Source: Pseudomonas sp. 6D_7.1_Bac1
GTDB lineage: Bacteria > Pseudomonadota > Gammaproteobacteria > Pseudomonadales > Pseudomonadaceae
Assembly: GCF_025465945.1 (NCBI RefSeq)
Contig: NZ_JANLNW010000071.1
Coordinates: 62,001-126,000 of the forward strand
Length of the DNA stretch: 64,000 bases
Direction: 5' to 3'
Shown: one piece after another, positions 58,057 to 64,000 of the stretch
How the letters are laid out: every line of letters begins with the position of its first letter
Position numbering within the stretch: the first letter of the stretch is position 1
Made by a program: the position numbers and the translations under genes
The notes under the pieces: model-generated
Seen by the model: only the letters and a program-made list of their open reading frames with translations
Databases searched by the model: none
Told to the model about the DNA's origin: nothing

Positions 58057-58179
58057 TGGCAGCCGGGCAATGTCGGGCGCTTCATGAGCTTCTTTGGCCC
58101 GATCAGTGCAGTCTTTGACATATTGATGTTCGCCTTGATGTGGTATGTGTTTGACGCCAACACGCTGGACCATCAAACC
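58057..58179 (+). pseudogene. mgtA: mgtA C-terminal remnant
   Basis: The reading frame NVGRFMSFFGPISAVFDILM, then FALMWYVFDANTLDHQT, matches the last transmembrane part of the magnesium-transporting P-type ATPase MgtA. The rest of the about 900-residue ATPase is absent and the frame runs past the motif without the usual end. It lies 40 bp before mgtC, as the end of mgtA would in an mgtA-mgtC operon. A deletion has removed most of mgtA. Confidence 0.72.
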
Positions 58180-58219
58180 TGGCTTCTGCGAAAGGCTCAG
58201 GCTACCAAGGAGAGAGCTC

Positions 58220-58936
58220 ATGCAAGCCATCGACAACATCAACCTGACCTCGCTGGTCGATACCCTGGTCAGCCTCAGCGCGGCGTTCATTCTGGGTGGG
58301 GTGATCGGTTTTGAGCGCCAGTTCCGTCAGCGCACGGCGGGGCTTCGAACCAATGTGCTGGTGGCGGTGGGGGCGGCGATTTTCGTCGACATGGCCAACC
58401 GTCTCGGTGGTGCCGAAGGGGCGGTTAGGGTGGTGGCCTACGTGGTGTCCGGTATCGGTTTTCTCGGTGCCGGCGTGATCATGCGCGAAGAGGGCAATGT
58501 CCGCGGTCTGAACACCGCAGCCACCCTGTGGGCCTCGGCAGCGGTCGGTGCGTGCGCCGGTGCCGACCTGGTGCTGGAAGCGGCGCTCGGCACTGTGTTC
58601 ATCCTGGCGGCGAACACGCTGCTGCGGCCGATCGTCAACAACATCAACCGTCAACCGCTGGACGTGATCTCGGCCGAGGTGACCAATATCGTTTACGTCA
58701 TCGCCCAGCGCTCCAGGCAAAAGGCCGTATTTGCCCTGCTCGAAGCCGAACTGGAGCGCAGCAACTACCCGGCCAGTGATGTCGATGTGCGCGCCTTTGG
58801 CAGCGACGAAGTGGAAATCGAAGCCACCCTGGCCACCACCTCGGTGGATGGCGACGAGCTGGATGCCCTCGTGGCGCGGATTTCCCTCTCACCCTTGGTG
58901 CAACAGGCGTTCTGGAGCCCGAGCACTACCGAGTGA
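58220..58936 (+). CDS. mgtC: MgtC/SapB family protein
   Basis: The 238-residue inner-membrane protein has an N-terminal four-to-five-helix MgtC domain (FILGGVIGFERQFRQRTAGLRTN, VVSGIGFLGAGVIMRE, GLNTAATLWASAAVGACAG). A C-terminal cytoplasmic ACT-like domain follows. MgtC proteins help growth at low magnesium and inhibit F-type ATP synthase in pathogens. ATG 58220 has AAGGAGAG upstream. The upstream mgtA is only a remnant, so it may rely on another promoter. Confidence 0.88.
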   Translation: MQAIDNINLTSLVDTLVSLSAAFILGGVIGFERQFRQRTAGLRTNVLVAVGAAIFVDMANRLGGAEGAVRVVAYVVSGIGFLGAGVIMREEGNVRGLNTAATLWASAAVGACAGADLVLEAALGTVFILAANTLLRPIVNNINRQPLDVISAEVTNIVYVIAQRSRQKAVFALLEAELERSNYPASDVDVRAFGSDEVEIEATLATTSVDGDELDALVARISLSPLVQQAFWSPSTTE

Positions 58937-58939
58937 TGT

Positions 58940-59190
58940 CTTCTTTGGGAAATTTCCTACATTGCAGTAGGACGGATCCTTCCTAAAAATACATCCCCAT
59001 TCGCCAGTATTCGCGCCTCGGATTTTCAACGTCTTTGAAAAACATGCAATCAGGCCGGTCAGGGTATTATCTGTCATGTCCCACAACCTGCCATGGTTGA
59101 CAGCAGTGGCTGGGACGGTTCGCGCAGACCCCATGTGGCGAGCAGCGGACGCACTGAAAAGTCCGTGAAACTTCCTACACTGCACTCAGG
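58940..59190. promoter_or_regulatory. Regulator sites upstream of the BvgA-like gene
   Basis: CTTCTTTGGGAAATTTCC (58940-58957) leads into TTTCCTACATTGCAGTAGGA (58953-58972), an inverted pair of TTTCCTA-type heptads. A second copy, CTTCCTACACTGCACTCAGG, is at 59171-59190. BvgA binds heptads TTTC(C/T)TA, so they are probably sites of the downstream regulator. The remaining 58.97-59.17 kb has no gene. Confidence 0.55.
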
Positions 59191-59288
59191 GGCCTGCCCC
59201 TTGGGGTGACGCATGAACGGGTGGGGTCTTTTTCAGACCGGGATATTTTCCCCTTCGGCCCGTTCTGGCCCGTCTTACAGAGGTTTGT

Positions 59289-59915
59289 ATGTATAAAGCG
59301 ATGGTTGTGGACGATCACCCGTTCATTCGATCTTCAGTCAAGGTGCTACTGGAGCAAGAACACTTCGAGGTGGTCGCCGAGGCGGGCAACGGTGCCGATG
59401 CCGTGCAACTGGCCCGTCAGCATGCGCCTGACCTGATTGTCCTCGACATAGCGATGCCAAAGCTCGATGGGCTGGAGGTTATCAGCCGGATCAGCGCGCT
59501 GCGTCTGCCGAGCAGAATTCTCGTACTGACGTCGCAGGCGCCGCAGTTCTACGCCATGCGCTGCATGAAGGCGGGGGCCGCGGGCTACATCTCCAAGACC
59601 GAAGATACGGGCGAGTTGCTCAAGGCCATTTCGGCGCTCATGGGGGGCTATACCTTTTTCCCGAATCTGTCGTGCAGTTCGGTCCGTCGCAGCGATGTCC
59701 AGGCCACGGATCTCGAACTGATCCAGAGCCTGACGGACCGTGAACTGACGATCCTGCAGCAGCTGTCGAACGGCCTCAGCAACAAGCAGATCGGTGATGC
59801 CATGCTCCTGAGTAACAAGACCATCAGCACCTACAAAACCCGATTGATCGAGAAACTCAACGTCAAATCGGTGGTGTATCTGGCGGACTTTGCCAAACGT
59901 AACAATCTGATCTAG
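59289..59915 (+). CDS. LuxR/NarL-type response regulator, BvgA-like
   Basis: The 208-residue regulator has a receiver (KAMVVDDHPFIRSSVKVLLE) with phosphoacceptor Asp53 in LIVLDIAMPKLDG and Lys in GYISKTED. The C-terminal LuxR-type helix-turn-helix is LTDRELTILQQLSNGLSNKQIG, then MLLSNKTISTYKTRLIEKLN. This matches the BvgA/EvgA group. Its stop meets the sensor's ATG directly, so the two are one operon. AGAGG is 5-6 bases before the ATG. Confidence 0.9.
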   Translation: MYKAMVVDDHPFIRSSVKVLLEQEHFEVVAEAGNGADAVQLARQHAPDLIVLDIAMPKLDGLEVISRISALRLPSRILVLTSQAPQFYAMRCMKAGAAGYISKTEDTGELLKAISALMGGYTFFPNLSCSSVRRSDVQATDLELIQSLTDRELTILQQLSNGLSNKQIGDAMLLSNKTISTYKTRLIEKLNVKSVVYLADFAKRNNLI

Positions 59916-62900
59916 ATGGCCTTTTTTCGAAATTTTGTGCTTGTGGCTGCGCTTGTACTTCTGTCACTGCCAGTCCGCATCGTGTTGGCCGAGCCGCAGC
60001 CCTATCACCTGCTGGGCCGTTCCAGTGTCGAGGGCTATCACGTTGAACTCAATGAAGACGACTGGCGTTGGCTGCGCAGCAAAGACAGGCTGGTGCTGGG
60101 GGCGTCGGCCCCGGAATATCCGCCATTCGGCATCAGCAACAATGGCAACGACTACGAAGGCCTGACGGCCGATTATGCGCAGCTGCTGGGTGAACTGCTG
60201 CATATCAAGGTTCAAGTGCTGCGCTACAGCTCACGCGAGCACGTCGTCGAGGCACTCAAGAAAGGGCAGGTCGACTTGCTCGGAACTGCCAACGACTTCG
60301 AGGCCGCGGACTCGCAGTTGGTGCTGTCCAGCGCCTATGCCGATGACCAGCCGACCCTGGTCAGTCGTATCGACGACACCCAGGACCTGACGCCGAATCT
60401 GGCAGGCAAACGGTTGGCGATGCTTTATCACTACCTGCCACCGGATCAGGTGCGGGCGTTTTATCCCAAGGCCCAATTGCAACTGTACCCATCGACGCTC
60501 AGTGCAATCGGTGCAGTCGCGTTTGGCCAGGCGGATGTGTACATCGGCGACGCCATCAGCGCCAACTACCTCATTCTCAAAAACTACCTGAACAACGTCC
60601 AGTTGGCCGACTTCTCGCGGATGGAGGTGAATAACTTTTCCTTTGCCTTGGCACGGGATAACCAGCGCTTGTTGCGAATCGTCAATGCGGCACTGGCAGT
60701 GATTCCAACGGAAGTGCGCCTGAGTATCCTGCGGCGCTGGAGTGCGGGCGGCGCGAGTCTCTCAGGAAAAAACCGGGTGCACTTCAGTGACAGTGAGCAG
60801 CGCTGGCTGGACACTCATCCACGGGTGCGCGTTGCCGTGGATGGCGGCTTTGTGCCGTTGTCGTTCTACAGTCGCGAGGGTGAGTTTCGAGGTGTGGCGG
60901 CCGATGTGCTGGCCAAGGTTGCACTGCGTACGGGCTTGAAGTTCGATATCCAGCAGGGTTCTTCGGTTCCGGAACTGATCGACAGGATCAAATCGGATCA
61001 GGCCGATCTGCTCGTGTCCCTGACCCCCAGTGTCGAGCGCGAAAACACGTTGCGCTTTACGCGTCCCTACTTGAACACGCCGTACGTGCTGGTTAGCCGG
61101 ACATCCGCCGATGCCCCGACGACCCTGGACGAGATGATCGGTCGACGGCTGGCGCTGACCCTGGGCAGCCCTGTCAGAGAAATGGTTGCCGAGCGCTATC
61201 CGGGCGTTCGGCTACTGGTGGCGGACAACGCCCAGGCGGCCATGGCGATGGTCGCCAAAGGTGAAGCGGATGCCGCGATCAATCCCTTGATCATTGCGCG
61301 CTACATGATTTCCGGGCAGTACCGTGACCAGTTGCAAATCACCAGCACCGTCGGGACCTCATCGGCGCACATGGCCTTTGCTACGGCACGCGGCACGCGG
61401 GAGCTGCATTCGATTCTGGACAAGGCCTTGTTCAGCATTCCCCCGGAAGAATTGGACGAACTGACCAATCGTTGGCGCAGCGAAGCCGTGGTCGATGACA
61501 GCTACTGGTTGCGTTACCGGGCGACCATCATCCAGGGGTTTGTCATCGCCGGTCTGCTGTTGCTGGTGGCGTTGGGCTGGATCGGTTATCTGCGAGTGTT
61601 GATGCGCAAACGCGAGCAAGCCGAGCGCGCGCTCAATGATCAGCTGGAGTTCATGCGCGTGTTGATTGATGGAACGCCCCATCCGATCTACGTCCGCGAC
61701 CGCCAGGGGCGTCTCATGGCATGCAATAACGGCTACCTGGAGGTGTTCGGAGTTGAGCGCGACGCGGTCATTGGCAAAACCGTGATTGGCGGTGAACTCA
61801 AGAGCGTGACCGAGGCCAAGGCATTTCACGAAGAATACTTGCAGGTGATGGCGGAGGGGTTGCCACGGGTGCGGGACCGGAAACTGACGCTGTCTGAATC
61901 CGATGTGCGGACCATTTATCACTGGATGCTGCCGTATCGTGGCAGCGACGGTCAGGTCAATGGAATGATCGCCGGCTGGATCGACGTCAGTGAGCGTCAG
62001 CGGCTGCTCGAACAATTGCGTGAAGCCAAGGATGAGGCCGATGAAGCCAATCGCGCCAAAACCACGTTTCTGGCCACCATGAGCCATGAAATCCGTACGC
62101 CCATGAATGCGGTGATCGGCATGCTTGAGTTGGCCATGAAAAAAGCCGATCAAGGGATCATGGACCGCTTCGCCATCGAGGTGGCGTCGGGGGCGGCGCG
62201 GGGATTGCTGGAGTTGATCGGCGATATTCTGGACATTTCCAGAATCGAGTCCGGTCACCTGTCGCTGGCCCCCGAGCGTGCCAACTTGCGTGCACTGGTG
62301 GAATCGGCAGCGCGGATATTCGAAGGGCTGGCACGGCAAAAGCATTTGCACCTGCAGCTGGATGTGGACGGCGGGGCCAACCGCGACGTGTTGATCGACC
62401 CGCTGCGTTTCAAGCAAGTCGTTTCCAACTTGTTGAGCAATGCGATCAAGTTCACGGCAGAGGGGCAGGTGCGCTTGAGTGTGCGGGTCAAGCCTGGCAG
62501 CGATGATCAGCGCCTGGCTGTCGTGGTGCGCGTCGAGGACTCCGGCAGCGGCATTTGCGTCGAGGACCAGCAGCGGCTGTTCAGTCCGTTCAGCCAGGCC
62601 AGCAATAATATTCAGTCGGCGCGCAGTGGGGCGGGTCTGGGGCTGATGATCAGTCGCACATTGTGCGAAATGATGGGGGGGCAGTTGGTGTTGTCCAGCG
62701 TGTTGGGGCAGGGCACGCAAATTGAGGTGACGCTGGAGCTGCCCATCCTGACGCCCCTGGCGAGCGAGGCAGTCATCGGGAGGCAGCCTGCGCCTCAGGG
62801 CCAGATGTTGAACATCCTGGTCATCGATGACTACCCGGCCAATCGCCTCCTGCTGTCACAGCAATTGACGTACCTGGGGCATCGGGTCAAGGAAGCGCAA

Positions 62901-63551
62901 GACGGTGCCCATGGTCTACGGGCCTGGCGCAGCCAGCATTTCGATGTGGTCATTACCGACTGCAATATGCCCATCATGAACGGCTACGAGCTGACGCGTG
63001 CGATCCGCGACGAGGAGCGTACCCGAGGTATCGTGCCAGGCTTGATTCTAGGCTTCACGGCCAACGCTCAACCCGAGGAAAAGACCCGTTGCCTCGATGC
63101 CGGAATGGACGGTTGCCTGTTCAAGCCCATCAGCCTGCAAGATCTGAGTGCCCGACTGGCGAGCGTTGCCCCGGACACCGTACCGGTGCCGGCCGAAGAA
63201 GATCGGCGCGAGTCTGGCGACGCCATCGACCTGACCAACCTCGAGCAATTGACTCGGGGTGACGAGGCGTTGATCAAGAGCCTGTTGGCGGATCTGGCCC
63301 GCAGCAATGAAGAAGATATGTCGCGGCTGCTGAAACTGTTCACCCAACATGACTTGCCTGCACTGGCCGATCTGGCTCACCGGGTAAAGGGCGGTGCGCG
63401 GATCATCAAGGCGCAGGGGTTGATTCACTGTTGCGTGAGTCTGGAAGCCGCCTGCGAGGGCTTCGATGCCGAGCAGCTGACGGCTGCCGTGGATGCGTTG
63501 CAACAGGCGATGGAGCGGTTGGCCGAGACGTTGGAACAGCTTGCGCACTAG
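59916..63551 (+). CDS. BvgS/EvgS-like unorthodox hybrid sensor kinase
   Basis: The 1211-residue sensor has a signal peptide and two periplasmic Venus-flytrap (SBP_bac_3) domains at about residues 45-275 and 290-520. The first begins RLVLGASAPEYPPFG and the second RVRVAVDGGFVPLSFYSREG. A membrane segment lies at about 538-565, then a PAS domain (about 580-690). The HisKA helix has His724 in ATMSHEIRTP and the HATPase has NLLSNAIKFT and GAGLGLMIS. The receiver Asp1015 is in VITDCNMPIM and the HPt His1155 in LAHRVKGGAR. Phosphate would flow His-Asp-His to the neighbouring regulator. The PAS/flytrap pair would sense a small periplasmic ligand. Confidence 0.92.
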   Translation: MAFFRNFVLVAALVLLSLPVRIVLAEPQPYHLLGRSSVEGYHVELNEDDWRWLRSKDRLVLGASAPEYPPFGISNNGNDYEGLTADYAQLLGELLHIKVQVLRYSSREHVVEALKKGQVDLLGTANDFEAADSQLVLSSAYADDQPTLVSRIDDTQDLTPNLAGKRLAMLYHYLPPDQVRAFYPKAQLQLYPSTLSAIGAVAFGQADVYIGDAISANYLILKNYLNNVQLADFSRMEVNNFSFALARDNQRLLRIVNAALAVIPTEVRLSILRRWSAGGASLSGKNRVHFSDSEQRWLDTHPRVRVAVDGGFVPLSFYSREGEFRGVAADVLAKVALRTGLKFDIQQGSSVPELIDRIKSDQADLLVSLTPSVERENTLRFTRPYLNTPYVLVSRTSADAPTTLDEMIGRRLALTLGSPVREMVAERYPGVRLLVADNAQAAMAMVAKGEADAAINPLIIARYMISGQYRDQLQITSTVGTSSAHMAFATARGTRELHSILDKALFSIPPEELDELTNRWRSEAVVDDSYWLRYRATIIQGFVIAGLLLLVALGWIGYLRVLMRKREQAERALNDQLEFMRVLIDGTPHPIYVRDRQGRLMACNNGYLEVFGVERDAVIGKTVIGGELKSVTEAKAFHEEYLQVMAEGLPRVRDRKLTLSESDVRTIYHWMLPYRGSDGQVNGMIAGWIDVSERQRLLEQLREAKDEADEANRAKTTFLATMSHEIRTPMNAVIGMLELAMKKADQGIMDRFAIEVASGAARGLLELIGDILDISRIESGHLSLAPERANLRALVESAARIFEGLARQKHLHLQLDVDGGANRDVLIDPLRFKQVVSNLLSNAIKFTAEGQVRLSVRVKPGSDDQRLAVVVRVEDSGSGICVEDQQRLFSPFSQASNNIQSARSGAGLGLMISRTLCEMMGGQLVLSSVLGQGTQIEVTLELPILTPLASEAVIGRQPAPQGQMLNILVIDDYPANRLLLSQQLTYLGHRVKEAQDGAHGLRAWRSQHFDVVITDCNMPIMNGYELTRAIRDEERTRGIVPGLILGFTANAQPEEKTRCLDAGMDGCLFKPISLQDLSARLASVAPDTVPVPAEEDRRESGDAIDLTNLEQLTRGDEALIKSLLADLARSNEEDMSRLLKLFTQHDLPALADLAHRVKGGARIIKAQGLIHCCVSLEAACEGFDAEQLTAAVDALQQAMERLAETLEQLAH

Positions 63552-63615
63552 GTTCTGTACGAAAATAAGTGGCGAGATGTTTAAGGGGGCTGGATCAAAT
63601 AAATTCGCCAATAAG

Positions 63616-63655
63616 CTTCTTTGGGAAATTTCCCACAGGTGCTGGGATGTTTCCT
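63616..63655. promoter_or_regulatory. Third copy of the BvgA-like site
   Basis: CTTCTTTGGGAAATTTCC is repeated exactly as at 58940, followed by CACAGGTGCTGGGATGTTTCCTAG. It lies about 60 bases before the gene at 63718. Confidence 0.55.
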
Positions 63656-63717
63656 AGTTAAGTCCGCGCGATGTACCGGAATAATTGCGCCCTCTTTTTA
63701 TAACGCGGGCCGCCGAG

Positions 63718-64000
63718 ATGACACTGCCGATCAGGGTTCTGGTGCTTGAAGATCATTCCTTTGCACGTGCTGTTGCGGTCAACACGCTCAAGCAGTTGGG
63801 GTGTCGCGAAGTGTTCCAGGCCTGTGACGGCGCCCAGGCACTGGCGGTTCTGCAAGAGGTCGGAGCGGTGGATATCGCCTTGTGCGATCTGTGCATGGAA
63901 GGCATGGATGGTCTGGAGTTTTTCCGGCGGGTAGGACTCTCGGGGCTGGTCGGGTCAATCATCATCTGCAGTTCACTGTCGGCCGACTTGCGTCGTGCGG
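63718..64000 (+). CDS. Response regulator, partial at window end
   Basis: The first 94 codons are a receiver domain: IRVLVLEDHSFARAVAVNTL, then the acidic Asp in IALCDLCMEGMDGLEFFRRV and the Ser/Thr position in IIICSSLSADLR. The C-terminal output domain is beyond the window; RocR-like EAL regulators often sit here beside BvgS-type sensors, but that is a guess. A 160-bp gap with the third regulator site separates it from the sensor gene. Confidence 0.8.
   Translation, partial: MTLPIRVLVLEDHSFARAVAVNTLKQLGCREVFQACDGAQALAVLQEVGAVDIALCDLCMEGMDGLEFFRRVGLSGLVGSIIICSSLSADLRRA

Noticed and set aside
61359..62720. 453-codon frame opposite the BvgS-like sensor
   Set aside because: Antisense to kinase motifs; rich in His/Gln/Arg as expected of a shadow frame.

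Overview
The window is a piece of a Pseudomonas chromosome, most likely from the P. fluorescens group. The evidence is high GC, the familiar order mlaA - PilZ - rssB - rssC - tal - dusA, copies of the fluorescens-type GGGAGCTTGCTCCC repeat, and a DUF6124 gene. One large prophage interrupts it.

Left chromosome (1-13.1 kb): the end of pdxB, an alpha/beta hydrolase, a truncated GIY-YIG nuclease relic, a DUF2239 gene, a copper-responsive two-component system (copS/copR) divergent from a periplasmic cupredoxin, queF, a DUF4404 gene, a HAD-like protein, then mlaA, a PilZ gene, the rssB/rssC regulator pair, transaldolase, and dusA.

Prophage (about 13.06-57.00 kb, about 44 kb): it sits in the 5' end of dusA. 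A 26-bp imperfect direct repeat (21 of 26 identical) marks the two ends, and the phage supplies the present dusA start codon. The layout is: integrase; a leftward early operon (two PrtN-family activators, a cytosine methyltransferase with an unusual repeat array, a KilA-C type regulator, small proteins); a KAP P-loop NTPase; a CI/Cro switch with four recognisable operators on both flanks; a CII-like regulator, a DksA/TraR zinc finger protein and a primase-helicase; holin; a lambda-type head module (TerS, GpA terminase, gpW, portal, ClpP-like protease, decoration protein, capsid); a P2-type contractile tail module; and endolysin plus Rz/Rz1. The virion would be a myovirus with a lambda-like head and a P2-like tail.

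Past the lysis genes lies an accessory arm (48.4-57.0 kb). It holds a Dam-type methylase behind a LexA box, an HATPase plus DUF4325 (STAS-like) pair, an SRAP (HMCES/YedK) gene with an unknown partner behind a LexA-like box, an S-type pyocin-like bacteriocin with a C-terminal D-ExK nuclease and a DUF6572 probable immunity gene, a lipoprotein, a helix-turn-helix gene behind a third LexA box, a 52-nt tRNA-Gly(CCC) 3' fragment and an HNH-type protein. This arm looks like an SOS-wired cargo of competition, DNA-damage and possibly defence functions.

Right chromosome (57.0-64 kb): a structured leader and a DUF6124 gene with a C-tract tandem repeat, a small conserved gene, an mgtA relic directly upstream of mgtC, and a BvgA/BvgS-like phosphorelay followed by another response regulator. 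Each regulatory unit is preceded by copies of a TTTCCTACA-N-TGC element that resembles BvgA heptads.

All family names come from reading the translations and recalling family motifs; no database search was run.
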